64,000 nt of DNA from Cephalopachus bancanus. Taxonomy: Eukaryota > Chordata > Mammalia > Primates > Tarsiidae. Below, piece by piece: positions 41,963 to 54,215 of the stretch. The position numbers and the translations under genes were made by a program. Within the stretch, counting starts at the first letter, position 1, and every line of letters begins with the position of its first letter. The stretch lies in contig JAPVLO010000618.1 of NCBI GenBank assembly GCA_027257055.1, positions 62,001 to 126,000 of the forward strand, written 5' to 3'. The notes beneath the pieces are model-generated. The model saw nothing but the letters and a program-made list of their open reading frames with translations. It searched no databases and was not told where the DNA came from.

Positions 41963-42052
41963 CCTGATAATTTTTTTTTTTTTAAGAAAGCAGGATTTAT
42001 TGAGAAGACAGAAAAACTCCCACAGTGGGAGGGTACCCAAAAGGATTGCCCT
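41963..42052 (-). mobile_element. Second R-like fragment with poly(A), opposite strand
   Basis: Read on the minus strand it gives 'ggcaatccttttgggtaccc', then 'gtgggagtttttctgtcttc', then 'tcaataaatcctgctttctt' followed by the A-run (T-run 41971-41983 on +). This parallels the copy at 44244-44324 base for base over most of its length. The upstream limit and target duplication are unclear. Confidence 0.6.
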
Positions 42053-42111
42053 AATTTGATTTTATCATTAAAGAAAGCCTCTCCATCCATGGCAGTTCAA
42101 ATGCAAAGGCC

Positions 42112-42410
42112 GTTTTTTTTTTTTTTTTTTTTAAGTCAGAATCTCACTCTGTCACCCGGGCTAGAGTGCAGTGGCACGATCACAGCTACCACAACCTCGA
42201 CTTGCTGGGCTCAGGCGATCCTTTCACTTCAGCCTTCTGAGTAGCTAGGACTACAGGCATGTGTTACCACACCCGGCTAATTTTTGGATTTTTGGAGAGA
42301 CGAGGTCTTGCTGTATTGCCCAGGATGGTCTCAAACTCCTAGGCTGGCAGTCCTCTCACCTCGGCCTCCCAAAGTGCTGGGATTGCAGGCGTGAACCACT
42401 ATGCCCAGCC
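42112..42410 (-). mobile_element. Alu, older lineage
   Basis: Dimer with a long T-run, flanked by 'aaaggcc'/'aaggcct'. Confidence 0.9.
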
Positions 42411-43428
42411 TCCAAGGCCTTTTTAATGGAATGAAGTGATGTTAGGGAGGTATTTGCAGAAGGATAGTCACTATAGCATTGGTAGGGTTGCGAAGGGTGC
42501 TGATTAAATAACTCAGGGAATTCTGGCATTGAGGCTATTTGTGTTCAGATGGGGCAGCCAGTGTCATAGATGGGAGATGGCAAATGGCAAGTCTCCACAC
42601 CCTGGAAGGTGGTTGTTCCATTTAGTCTATTTGTGGTGGGTGTGTTTGCATTTAATGAGATAATAAGAAAAGCAAGGTAATCAGTGTGCAGCTGTAGTAA
42701 AATGACCCCCAAAATATATGAGGAGAACACAGATCTCTCTTGAGCAACTTTCCTACTTTGATTTTCCATGATACTTTATTCAATTTAAGGATACAGAGGA
42801 CCATTCTCTGGCTTGATGCTTTTGCAAAGAGAAGGATACCTTCTATCCTCAGTGAAGTGATAAATGATAAAGTAAGCGAACATTTTGGTCAGCCACTTCG
42901 CATTACCATGATGCTCGCATGTGAGCGGCCTGGTGGTTTGCCATAGTGACTACACATGTGTGGTATTATTTAACAGTTCTCTGGGTGTATAAAGGATCTG
43001 TAAAAAGTTTGGAGTAAAATTACAGATTTCCTTTGGAGAAATGATATTTAATTGTAATAACATTAGACTATTGCCACATTCTGTTAACTTACGGTGGTAG
43101 TGCCCATACTTTGCATTTGGAGGAATTCTTGGTTTCCTTGGTAAATTTCATGACTCTTATTTTTTTTCTGATCTTGCAGCAAAGTTCCATCCCTTCTCAT
43201 GGTCAGGGTTCAACGTTTCTTTGCCATGCTGTGACTCTAAAGTGTCTTTCTTTGGTTACTTTCCCTAAACTTCATTTATCTTCTGTATACCCATGTTCCT
43301 TGTTACTTTTTCTAGGAAAAATACCTTTTTCACTCTTTTAGCACCTTTTAACCTGAGGATACTGTGAATATGGGTGACTATGTGACTATGGGTGGGAATT
43401 TGAGGACAAATCAATGAAAATGCAGTTA

Positions 43429-43713
43429 GCTGGGTGCAGTGGCTCACGTCTGTAATCCTAGCACTTTGGGAGGCAGAGGCTAGAGGATTGTCTGTGCCCA
43501 TGGGTTCGAGACCAGCCTGGGCAACTTGGCAAGACCTTGTCTCTATAATAAATGAAAAAATTAGCCAGACGTGGTGGCATGCACCTGTGGTTTCATCTAC
43601 TTGGAAGGCTGAGGCAGAAGAATCACCTGAGCCCAGCAGGTCAAGGCTGTGGAGGCTGAGAACATGCCACTGCCCCCCAGCCTAGGTGACAGTGTGAGAC
43701 TCCGACTCAAAAA
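43429..43713 (+). mobile_element. Alu, intermediate lineage
   Basis: Flanked by aaaatgcagtta / aaaatacagtta. Left arm keeps 'gcctgggcaacttggcaaga'. Confidence 0.93.
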
Positions 43714-44224
43714 AAAAATACAGTTAATTATTATGGGCTTTGTGTAGGGGGTAGAGTTTCAGAAAAGGCTAGGTGGGTGAAATTGTTTCTTGAGCTCTCT
43801 CTCTCCCCACATCTATCGGCATGGGTAGAATTCTTTATACATAGCATTCAGATGACAGCAGTCTGCAATCTCTTGTTGCTTTTTGGTATGGTTTTTGCCT
43901 TGTTTATACCAATATGTTCACTTAACAAGTGAATTGTTTTGTGCCTTTATTATAGCCCTGCTGTTGATCCTTACGGCTGTATATAATTAGTCATATTAAT
44001 GATTGCACATTTGAATATCCTGAGTTTCTTTGCCAACAAATCTATCCTGGAGAAACATAGCCAGGAAGCTGTGTGGGTGCACTTTGAAAACATCGAGTTG
44101 AATGAAAAACGCATCAGACAATCGGGGAATATGTGTTGTTTGAACACAGGTGGTTTTGATATTGGGCGAGATTTTTTTTTTTCCTTTCCAACATTAATAG
44201 GTTTGTAGAAATGAAGATTATAAA

Positions 44225-44342
44225 AGTAATAGAAAAAAAAAACAGGCAACACCCTCGGGTCCCTTCCTGCTCTGGGAGCTTTTCTGTCCTCTCAATAAAT
44301 CCTGATTTCTCAAAAAAAAAAAAAGTTAATAGAAAAAAAACA
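44225..44342 (+). mobile_element. Short retroposed fragment resembling an endogenous-retrovirus R region, with poly(A)
   Basis: An insert at about 44244-44324 starts ggcaacaccctcgggtccct, contains caataaatcc, and ends in a 13-base A-run. It is flanked by agtaatagaaaaaaaa (from 44225) and agttaatagaaaaaaaac (to 44342), a target duplication. The text resembles the R region of retroviral LTRs, where the poly(A) signal lies (family knowledge). It has no coding content and is only about 80 bases long. Confidence 0.65.
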
Positions 44343-44813
44343 AGGCATTTGGGCTATTTCTGTGTTCTCCCTGTGTTTATGTTGTGGTATTTCTCTGCTC
44401 TTCTCTGCTGAAGTACCCAGGAGGAACACCAGGGCCTGAGACTAGAGGTGTGGGCTCGTGGCTCTTGCTAGGGGAGGGCTAGGGAACCAGGCCCAGGTGG
44501 AGAGCATCGTGGAAGCTTTCATCCTGTGTGAATGCTGCTTCTTGGCCCAGGCATTTGCTTAAAATGCAGCTTTGATGTCTCATATCAGTTTCAGCCACTT
44601 AGGTCATTTGGGAATTTTTATCTTGCCTCAATTCTCTTCATGTATAAAGGCAGGAACTACTTGACTCTTATCTTCTAGGACTATAGATTTTATCAGGCAT
44701 GATGTCACCATCCATGGCATGGCATTGTCCACACCACTGCCTGGGAGAAGAACACCTGGCCATATAAAGCTTCCCACAATGCCATTAGGGGTTTGACTGT
44801 TTTCTTAGAGTAA

Positions 44814-44815
<2 letters not shown>

Positions 44816-44851
<36 letters not shown>
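44816..44851. repeat. (CA)18 microsatellite
   Basis: Uninterrupted AC/CA run. Confidence 0.95.
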
Positions 44852-44854
<3 letters not shown>

Positions 44855-45244
44855 CTCATGTATGGAGTGCTTTGACATATTTTTATACACCCATTTAATG
44901 TCTGTGAGAAGCACTTTGGCCCAGTGGTTGAGAGCTTTCCTTTAGGTCCTGCCTTGTGGGAGCCTGCAGCTGAAGGGGCTGAGACACAGACCGGAAAGTT
45001 TTAAAAAGTGATGGCTCAGAGGGAAGGAGGAGTGGAAGCCCACCCAGGAAAGTCTTTCCTGAAGCCAGAGCAGTGGAGCTGTCCTGTGAAGCCTGAGCCA
45101 GGTTTGAGAGGCAGATAGAAATCTCTGTCAGCCATACCAGGTACCCAAAACTAGAAACTATGGCTGGAAGTTCTGAAGGGAGTGGCCAAGGAAGGCTTGG
45201 GAAGAAGGTGGGGTTGTGTAGACACGCCCACTGGCTTCATAGGT

Positions 45245-45335
45245 CAGGGGCAGGCCTGAGAATTTGCTTTGTCTGCCAAGTCCCCAGGTGATGCAAATGC
45301 TGCTGGCCCAGGGAGCATGCTCAGAGAAGCCCTGG
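45245..45335 (+). mobile_element. MER5A-like fragment (hAT-Charlie)
   Basis: 'cctgagaatttgctttgtct', 'tccccaggtgatgcaaatgc' and 'tgctggcccagggagcatgc' match the 3' part of MER5A from memory. The fragment is about 90 bases long. Confidence 0.65.
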
Positions 45336-47691
45336 GCTGGATGCTGGAGTGGGAGGGAAGATCTGGCCAGAGCTGTGTGGCCAGAAGATTCATCTGGCAG
45401 ATTGAGACAGACTGGGAAAGGAAGACACCTTCCGCAGGATTAGCAGGAAAAGGAAGCACAGGGTCAGGGGCAGGGTTCATTTTATGTTTGTAGGGAGTAC
45501 TTTTTGTTTAAAGGATTAGAAGAGTGTGTGTAATTGTTGGGTAAATTCCCCTGGCTCCCACCCCAGGGGTTCCCGCAGCCTGTGCTGGCTTGTGTCTTCT
45601 GTGGAACGTCCTCCTCCCCAGACCCTGGGGTCTTGCATCAGGAAGCTTGTCACAGTCACTGACACCCCCCCACCTCCAGTATTTCCAGTACTTCCCAAGC
45701 TGGCCCTATATCTGTGAGGCCTTTCCACCTTCCGCCTCTTCTTTATCTCTAAGATGCCCCAAGATGCCATTACTTATTTATTTTCCCACGAAGATTTCCC
45801 CAGCCTCCAGTGTAGGCTAAGAGCCCCCCAGCTATGCAACATCCAGCCATGGAGATTTCCAGGCACGGGGGACAAGGTGGCCCCGCCATTTTAGAACCTA
45901 GGCTCCCAGCAGGCCAAGGCCCCTCCCCTCCCAGCCCCGCCTTGGCCTCCAGCCAACGCCGCTGCAGTGAGCTTAACTAGCTCGAGGGGCAAAACACACT
46001 ATTTGTTTTGGGAGGTAGTGCTTCTTTGCTTTCTTCTAAAAGGTTAGGAAAATAACCCAAGGCACACGTGACTTTTTTTTTTTTTAAGAGGAGGGAAGGA
46101 ATTCTCTTTGTGAGTAATAAAGATTTCATTGAAGCAGTTCTTCTAAGAATTCCTCTAAAAAACGAAGCAGAATATTTGAGAGCTAGGTCGCTTGTTCTTA
46201 ATTTTCAGTGTCATCCTAGCATTTTTATATTTGTGGTCCAGACCCTGTCCTTTAAAAAAAAATCAGGCCAGTGCTTTGTTAAACTGGTGTGTTCACGTGG
46301 CTCTTTGAGCTATGGCTGCTGTGTTTCCTGGCTTTGGTCCCCTCCCCTACCTTGGGGCGGTGAATCTCCACTCCTCGTTCTCTAAATTACTTTTTAAATA
46401 AACTATGTTTTCCAATAAAAAAAATCACCCAAAATACTACCTAGCATGTAAAATTATTCTAAAAAATTGAGGTAAATTTCAATTAAGTTTAATATACAGT
46501 CTGTGGGAAAGAATTTCAGGGGAGCCCTCTATGAGAATGAATAACTTCAGCTGGTATACCAAAAAACCCAGTGTTAATATTGTCCACACCATGACATTTT
46601 GGTAGTTATGTGAAAGATTAGTTATATGAAGGGAAGTTATTCATTGAGTAACAATTATGTTTTGGAAGAATGATAATGGCATGAGAGAATGGTAATACAG
46701 CCTGATGAAATGGGGAAGGAAGGGCACCCACCAAGGCTGCAGGGTGGAAGAAAATGCACAGAAACATGTTTGTGTCCTGCTTTTGACATGATGCCTGCAA
46801 TTCTAGGGACCCGTGGTTTCAAGTTGCTGGGGTACGTACCTTGTGGGGAGGGAGCACCGCACCTAGTTGAAAGAATCTTCAGTTGTTCTTCTCTTGTTCC
46901 TGATCCATCTGGGGGTGGTTGAAACTGAGCCAGAGGGATGGTGAGGGTGGGAAGGCTCTAGGTGGCACCAGAGTGCCCCGTTCCCCCGACTTCACTGAAT
47001 GTGGTTGCGTGACCAGCATGCTGGGGCTGAATGTCATCTCTCCTTATCAACACAAATCCAGCTGTTTCAGAGGTGCTAACAGAAAACAGCCCAACCCTGG
47101 CTTGATTCTCAAATACACGTTCATTACACACCAGGAAATTCAGAGGACTTGAAAAACAGCACATATATGGTAGGAAAATCTCACTGTCACCAGTAACCAA
47201 TTCAGAGAGGAAGGAGTATAATCATTTTTTTTTTACCATGTGTCTTCATTTGGTTATTTTAAAAATAGCCCTAATTCATATCATAACTACTGGCTTTGTC
47301 CTCTTGAAATCAACACATCTATGTATTATCTTTTTAAAAGGAACTTCTGGGTTTGTTTCCATTCTTTCATTGCCTCATAGAGCATTGACCATTGTCTTTA
47401 GGCAGTCCTTACAGCTGCAAGTCAGGTAGGATGCATTTCATGACCGTCCAAGAAGTCTCATTTGTGCAGCATCGGTTCCCTTCCCTCCTCTGCCAACTCC
47501 ACCCAAGCTGCCTTCCGCACACATCTGGATGCTGTGGAGGACCCTCTTCCACATTGTCAGCCTTCGTGGCTCTGATGCCCCCAGTTCTGACTCTTTTGTC
47601 TTTACTTCCTTTTCCCCTGGCCTGCATTTTGACCTCAACCTGTGCATTTGTGTCCCCCTGATGGACACATCCTCAGGGATGTCCCATATAC

Positions 47692-47908
47692 ACTTTGGTC
47701 TTTTTGTAATTGTGGTAAAATACACGTAGCATAAACAATAAGTTGAGTCACACAGTGTTTGTCCCTTTGTAACTGGCTAGTGTCACTTAGCACAATGTCC
47801 CCAAGGTTTATCCATGTTGCAGTATGACTCAGAACATGATTCCTTATCATGACTGATTACTCTTCCATTGTATGGAGAGACCACATTTTGTTTGTTGATT
47901 TTTTTTTT
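47692..47908 (-). mobile_element. L1 remnant
   Basis: 'gtggtaaaatacacgtagca', 'ctagtgtcacttagcacaat', 'aaggtttatccatgttgcag' and 'ttccattgtatggagagacc' follow the antisense of an L1M 3' UTR and the end of ORF2. Confidence 0.68.
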
Positions 47909-48784
47909 CTATGGAACAGTATGCATTTTGACCAAATGGTCAGCAGTTAAAGTCAATATTAGACATAAGTTGAATTATCATCATTATAGAATAAACTTCT
48001 AAGGTAAAAGAATAAATCTAGAATAATATCATTAATTATTGTTACAGTGTTATTTTAAAGCATAACATTCAGGTTTTAACAGAATGATGTTTGGGGTCAG
48101 GAATGGGATTGTCTAGCCCTCTCAGCTGCTAGATTGCTTCTGTAGTCACCACCAGGGACATTTACAAAACCAAACTAGTCCTAATTTTTATATAAGGCAA
48201 GTGAAAGGGTAAGTAAGATTGGTTTTTCGGGCTTTTTTGGCTAACTGTGCTAATCTAGGTTAATGTTACCACTAAGCTGTTCTCTCCTCTGATAGTAACT
48301 GACTAAGCTAAAGATTTAGCTCCTCTTTCTGCTTGAATTTAAGAAATCAGTCTGTGGGGATGATCGTTTTCTTTGAAACAGTTCTGCAAACTCAAGCTTT
48401 GTGTCTTGAGGGAGGAAAGTGCTGCCTGCATATTTTCAGAAGCAGATTTAAGATTGTTATCCTCCATTCTGATGATCTTTGGTGCATAAAATGCTTATAC
48501 TCAAATTGGTGGCATTAAAACAGAATTTCTATTTGTAAAATTGCCTAAGCACAAAGCTGTTGACCTATATGGAGATACCCGGGAATATGCTGTGTGTTAG
48601 GGCTGGTTATTTTAAGATTAAAAATCTGCTCTAGAAAATTTCCAAAAGATAGTTGTCTGTACTTTATGGAAGAGTCGGGGGGTGGGGAGGCAATGTAGAC
48701 AGTTACCATTCTAGGGGTGCTAGGGTCGTAGGTGCTCACAGGCAGGTAGTGGTGTTCCTACTGTGTGGATTGGCATTATATATC

Positions 48785-49000
48785 TCTAAGACAGTCCTGC
48801 CATAGAGCTTCCTGCAGTGATGGAAATGGCCTATGTGTATGCTGCCCTACACAGTCACCACTGGCCACATGAAGCTGCTGAGTACTTACAGTGTGGCTAG
48901 CATGACTGAGGAACTGAACTTTGAATGTTTTCATTTTGATTAATTTAAATCACCAGTTGTGGCTGTGGCTACCCAATGTCCCTGGTGGTGACTAGCAGAC
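48785..49000. mobile_element. hAT-Charlie-type fragment
   Basis: 'gcagtgatggaaatggccta', 'agtgtggctagcatgactga', 'ggaactgaactttgaatgtt' and 'gtggctgtggctacccaatg' fit an old family with internally repeated 'tggctagtggctacc' arms. The subfamily is not assigned. Confidence 0.55.
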
Positions 49001-49966
49001 CTCTAAGAGGATAAGTCACTTGCCTCCTGTCTCATTACTCATGAGCAACCATACCCAGGATTGACACATCTGTCAGGGCCAAAGCAGGAATCTTGGCAGG
49101 GTGCAGCAGGGACTCATTGTCTCTCTTCCACAACGATGGGGGCCTCCGTGGGAGTGGCTTGAACAGCAGTACATTCCTGGAAGTTTTGGGCCTTGGTTCT
49201 GGCTGCCAGCTGGGTTCCTCAGTCTTTCTCCATGTCCCCTCTGCAGGGACCATATGTGCAAGTGGCTTCTCTCCTTCCTGTGTCTGGTGTGCAGGCTGAG
49301 ATGCCACCACCGCTGGGGCTGCTTGGTGTTGGAGACACATGCTTGCTTGGGCTTCCCCAGGGCATGACATCTCAGGGTCATGGGATTCCTTGTCATCTAC
49401 CACACATATTTTGTTGCTAATATTTTTTTATATGCTTGCTAATGACCATTTTCTATAAGCTTTCTGGGAGAGTTTTCATCTGTCCGTGGAGAACTGCTAC
49501 CCCACTAACCCAGATATAGCCCAGTTATTCCAGTGGAGGGCTTGAAGTAGTGCTGCCACGAATGCTCTCTATGTTCCTTTCCCAGCCTTCTCTTTTCTCT
49601 CCTTTGCCTCCAGTTTCAGCCAGGCTAGTTTTTTCCCTTACTAATTAACTATAAAGGAAGATGAAAGAAGTTGTGGATATCGTAGCACAGAAAAAGCCAG
49701 CTGAAAATGAAGTTCACGTGGCCAGAACCTTTCTTACGAGGATTTTGAGAAATTCTATGAGGTACAGCCTGGACTTTATAGTTCCTTTCCTTCTGTGGTA
49801 TAATGAGTGTCTGTCTGATGCATTCTCTTTGGTTCATGGGAAAATATGATAAAGTGAACATGTGCCACATTTTGTCACCCATATACTTTTCCTCATTATA
49901 ATGACCTGAGTCATTGAAAGGTTTGTGTTCTAAATGCTTTTTTTTTGTTTTATTTTGTAAGATATT

Positions 49967-50267
49967 TAGTTGTGTGTGTGTGTGTGTGTGTTTTTTAGTT
50001 TGGGTCTTACTCTGTCACCTAGTCTGGAATACAGTGGTGTGATCACAGCTCACCAAAACCTCGATCTTAAGGGCTCAGGTGATCCTTCTGACTCAGCCTC
50101 CCAAATAACTGGGACTGCAGGTGTGTGCCAGCATACCTGGCTAATTTTTTTTTTTTTTTGTAGAGATGAGGTCTCACTGTTTTGCCCAGGTTGGTCTTGA
50201 ACTCCTGGGCTCAAGTCTCAGCCTCCCAAAGTGCTGGAATTGTAGGTATGGGCCACCGTGCTTATAC
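49967..50267 (-). mobile_element. Alu with TG repeat at its tail
   Basis: Old dimer. Exact duplication ttgtaagatatt (49955-49966 and 50268-50279). A (TG) run (49971-49991) sits inside the duplications, at the tail end. Confidence 0.92.
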
Positions 50268-50297
50268 TTGTAAGATATTCTTCATTGCATAAGATCC

Positions 50298-50590
50298 TTT
50301 TTTTTCCTTTAAGTTGGAGTCTCACTCTCGCCCAGGCTGGAGTGCAGTGGCACACTCACAGCCACCTTAGCCTCAACCTACTGGGCTCAGGTGATCCTTC
50401 TGCCTCAGCCTTCCAAGTAGCTGGAATTACAGGCATGCGCCGTCATGCCTGGCTAATTTTTTGATTTATTGTAGAGATGATGCCTCGCCAAGTTGCCCAG
50501 TCTGTTCTCAAACCTGTGGGCTCAGGCAGTCCTCTCACCTTGGCCTCCCAAAGTGCTGGGATTATAGGCGTGAGCCACCATGCCTGGCCC
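50298..50590 (-). mobile_element. Alu, intermediate lineage
   Basis: Dimer with 'cctcgccaagttgcccagtc' and a 4-base loss in 'tctcactctcgcccagg'. Confidence 0.92.
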
Positions 50591-51515
50591 CATAATATTC
50601 TTTAATGTTTTTACTTGCTGGAAAAATGTCTGATCTCTGTAAAGTACCTTAAGAGGCTCAGCTGAGTTCTTTTTCCGTTCTTGATTGGGCTGTCAGCTGT
50701 CCACAGTAAGGTCAGTTCTGTCCCAGTTAGAGAAGAGAGAAACAAAGCTCACTTTCTATGGTAAGGATAGAGGAAAAGCATGTTTGGGTGGCTCTTTACA
50801 TTCGACATTCCCCTGGAGACCCTGTTACGTCTTCAGGAATTTCTAGCTGGACACACCTCATGGTACCTGGGCAGGTGTGGCCAAAACACAGATAAGCTAC
50901 ACATGGGATGGTGGGGAATGCGATATGGGAACCCTGGAAGGCTCATACCACTTTCAGATGTCCTGGCTGGAAGGGACTTGAGCCTGTTGGTCTGGGGCAA
51001 TGGGAACCCTTGCTTGACTTCACAGATGTGCATTGAGAGGCACAGAGTCTTGAAGATAGCTGTATTTACTTAGTGGCCTGGGTAAATAGAGATAAGCAAT
51101 CTGAATCTGTGTGACCCAGCCACCTAGGGACTCACTGACCTTTTCTCCAACAAAAGATGGGAGATTCTGTTTTTGTTCACACTGGGGCGGGGAGAAGGCA
51201 AGATTTGTTTATTTATTTAGAATAAATTTTGCTTCTTCTTACTTTGGTAAAATTTTTAATTGATAAATAATAATCGTACCCACTCATGGAGGAATGCATT
51301 TGAAAGAATAAGGGCTGCTGTACCCTTGCAGCCTGTGCAGCACATGGGTGGTGAACACAAGCCTAAGGAGAATGTGTGTAGTGGCTTCAGCAGGGAGCCC
51401 TGAACACGTGCTGGGCACTCGCCTGGGTTGCCGCGACAGGTTTCTGTCCTTGCACTGTCTCAGTGTGAAAGCCCCGAGTGTGCACGGCCCCTAAATCGCC
51501 TCCATTCTTTTCCAG

Positions 51516-51644
51516 GAGGAGCGAGCTGAGCTGGAGACCTCACTCCTGGCACGCCACCAAGTTCTCCGACAGCCACCCAGAGACGGCAGCCTCTCCGTTC
51601 CCCTCTGCTATTGGCCCTTCCTGGCAAGGCCGACACCATGCGAG
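51516..51644 (+). CDS. SHROOM2: SHROOM2 coding exon, linker after PDZ domain (probably exon 3)
   Basis: This 129-base exon keeps the reading frame. It enters with one base completing an Arg codon and leaves after two bases of a Ser codon. It encodes [20 protein letters not shown], then [15 protein letters not shown] and QGRHHA. The [10 protein letters not shown] block is conserved in Shroom proteins just after the PDZ domain. The acceptor is ttccag at 51515 and the donor is gtaagc at 51645. An overlapping open frame on the other strand is a shadow. The exon lies 17.2 kb downstream of the PDZ exon and 3.0 kb upstream of the large exon. Confidence 0.95.
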
Positions 51645-52181
51645 GTAAGCATTCATTCCCAGTGAGGATGCCTGGTTTGTGCGATATTCTGCAGACACTC
51701 AGGCCTCTGGGGTCTGTTATGAGTGTGCTTTCCTTGACTTCAGAATGATCTTGATGCTTCGGATGAGACCAGGCCATTGACGCATGATTATAGTCAGAGG
51801 TCTCTACGCTTTTCACTGATCATGCCAGTGGGCGATGCCAGACAATACACAATAAAACAGCACGATGGGATAACGAGCCCGCCTCTTTGTATATGCTGCT
51901 GATGTGAGGAAAGCTGCAGGACTTGGGTGTTGCCAGAGTCCCTTTGGGATGGCCAAGTGGGCTAACAGGCAGTGGGGTTTGGGCCAGCCAGCTGTAGCAC
52001 CCCCATCTGTGCCCATAGTCACAACTTTCTAGGGTTTTACACATGGACTGGAAGGCAGGAGACACTCATGGGGCGGCAGGTGTGTTTCATAAAAGCTTCC
52101 AGGGAAGTTCTGCTAAGTGTCTGTGTCTTCTCCTCCACCTTCTCGGGGTTAGTGGTAAAGGTGCCCACATATGTGGTTTGC

Positions 52182-52234
52182 CTGTATGTGTGTGTACATG
52201 TTTGTGCGTGTGTATGTGTGTGTGCCCATGTGTA

Positions 52235-52286
<52 letters not shown>
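52182..52286. repeat. (TG)n microsatellite
   Basis: Imperfect at its start ('tgtgtgtgtacatgtttgtg'), then a pure TG run of about 50 bases to 52285. In SHROOM2 intron 3. Confidence 0.95.
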
Positions 52287-52288
<2 letters not shown>

Positions 52289-52359
52289 GAGCTAACTTAA
52301 CCACTCAATCAATTTTTGGCTATTAATAAACACTGGTCTGCAAAACTGCAAAGTGAAGT

Positions 52360-52417
52360 ACTTAAGTGATGTGAAGGAAACATCTCAAACTTAAGTGATG
52401 TGAAGGAAACATCTTAA
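52360..52417. repeat. 29-bp exact tandem duplication
   Basis: acttaagtgatgtgaaggaa followed by acatctcaa, repeated at once with one base changed (ctcaa to cttaa). Confidence 0.95.
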
Positions 52418-53006
52418 AGTACTCAACAGGTACTTTAAATTACCTATTTAAAGTGATGAAAGACGATTGTATTTAAAGCCCAGTGTATTTTTGAAAAACC
52501 ACAGATTCTCAACTGAGTAGTAAAACTTAAGTGAAAAGTGGGTCTTTAATTTCATTCTTGAAGTGGCATCAGGTTATGGGCTCTCCATTAAGCCCATGTG
52601 GCAGTCTCTTGATGACAGAAACATGTATACTGCCCACATCTATGTGGAAACAGCACTTAGTGTTGCTTACATCTGCCTGGACTTCGGATCTCGGGAAGAA
52701 TCATCTCAGGAACACAGCGGGGAGGGCAGTCAGGAACATGCTCTGTGTGTGAGGATGCCTGGCCTTGTCCTTGCAGAAGATGGTGTAAAACCCAAACAGT
52801 CCTCTTACTTCTGCACACAGTTCAGCCAATTGTTCTCCTATATCCTTGTCCTAGTCGTACGGTTCTACTCCTCATTCTCCCCCAACTCAGTGTAGAGACA
52901 ACTTTTTTTATCCCTTGAAGCATGACTGTCTCAGCTGTGTTGAGCTTTAAGGAACGCTTTTAACATCCTGGATAAATAAATAGTTTCACCATTGAGAATT
53001 ATTAGA

Positions 53007-53028
53007 CGCGCGCGCGTGCGCGCGCACG

Positions 53029-53087
<59 letters not shown>
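53007..53087. repeat. (CG)n-(CA)n alternating microsatellite
   Basis: About 32 bases of CG alternation ('cgcgcgcgtgcgcgcgcacg') run straight into about 48 bases of CA. All 81 bases alternate pyrimidine and purine. Confidence 0.95.
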
Positions 53088-53090
<3 letters not shown>

Positions 53091-53276
53091 TACTACCTCC
53101 CAAAAGAATTCACGTCTCAGTTGCCTGTTTATTTCCCCCTCATAGACACTATCCCAGTTAGGAGCCAGTGTTCCTTGGTGTTCACGTGACGCTCCAAGGA
53201 CTCCTTGAGGTATGACAAGTTGCCTAGATGCAGCAGCCTGTGGTCTTGTTAGTAAAGCCTGTCTTTTGTGTTTTCT

Positions 53277-53572
53277 TTCTTTCTTTTTTTTGAGTCAGAG
53301 TCTCAACCATCACCCAGGCTGGAGTGCAGTGGCATACTCATGGCCACTGCAGCCTCAACCTGCTGGGCTCAGGTGATCCTTCCGCCTCAGCCTTCCAAGT
53401 AGCCATACCTACAGGCACATGCCACCAGGCCTGGCTAATTTTTTCGATATATTGTAGAAATGAGGTCTCGCCAGGTTGCCCAGGCTGGTCTTGAGCCTGT
53501 GGGCTCTGGTAATCCTGTCACCTCGACCTCCCAAAGTGCTGGGATTATAGGCATGAGCCACTGCACCCGGCC
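53277..53572 (-). mobile_element. Alu, intermediate lineage
   Basis: Flanked by ttgtgttttc on both sides (53266-53275 and about 53574-53583). In SHROOM2 intron 3. Confidence 0.92.
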
Positions 53573-53712
53573 TCTTGTGTTTTCAATCACACATCCGTCT
53601 GAGTTTAAAGAGGTACTATTAATACTTTAGTACGTGGGTTTTCTCTTTCCATTTTAACATTGTTCTTTGGTTGCTTCCTTTGTGTTAATAATGCACAATA
53701 AGAATCATTTTG

Positions 53713-54009
53713 GGCTGGGCTCGGTAGCTCAGCCTGTAATCCCAGCGCTTTGGGAGGCTGGGGTGAGTGGATTGCCTGAGCCTGCAGGTTTGAGACCCAC
53801 CCAGGCAACTTGGTAAGACCTCATCTCTACAATAAATCAAAAATTAGCCTGGCGTGGTAGTGCACGCCTGTAGTTCCAGCTACTTGGAAGGCTGAAGCGG
53901 AAGGATTGCGGAGCCCAGGAGGTTGAGGCTGCGGTGGCCGGGAGCATGCTACTGCACTCCAGTCTGGGTGACAGAGTAAGACTCCAACTCAAAAAAAAAA
54001 AAAAAAAAA
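53713..54009 (+). mobile_element. Alu, recent lineage
   Basis: Flanked by aagaatcattttg / aagaataattttg. Starts gggctgggctcggtagctca. Opposite orientation to the Alu 140 bases upstream. Confidence 0.94.
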
Positions 54010-54031
54010 AGAATAATTTTGTACACTAAAC

Positions 54032-54215
54032 CAGGGGTGTACATACAGGCTGTGTAACGAGCTAATTGGTAAATATGTTTGATTTTGTCGGCCAAACAAT
54101 CTCTGTTGCAGTCCGTCACCTCTGCTGTTGTAGTGTGAAAGCAGCCACAAACAGCCCCCACACACAAGTGGGTGCAGCTGTGTTCCAGTAAATCTTGACC
54201 TATGGACTGTAATTT
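54032..54215 (+). mobile_element. hAT-type miniature DNA element
   Basis: It starts caggggtgtacata and includes 'agtgtgaaagcagccacaaa' and 'gtgcagctgtgttccagtaa', matching the family of the copies at 7680 and 32768. The right end is degraded. It sits directly beside the Alu at 53713-54009. Confidence 0.7.

Noticed and set aside
45860..45970. GC-rich patch as a possible promoter or CpG island
   Set aside because: Only about 100 bases, few CpGs, no initiator or transcription-factor cluster that I can support.
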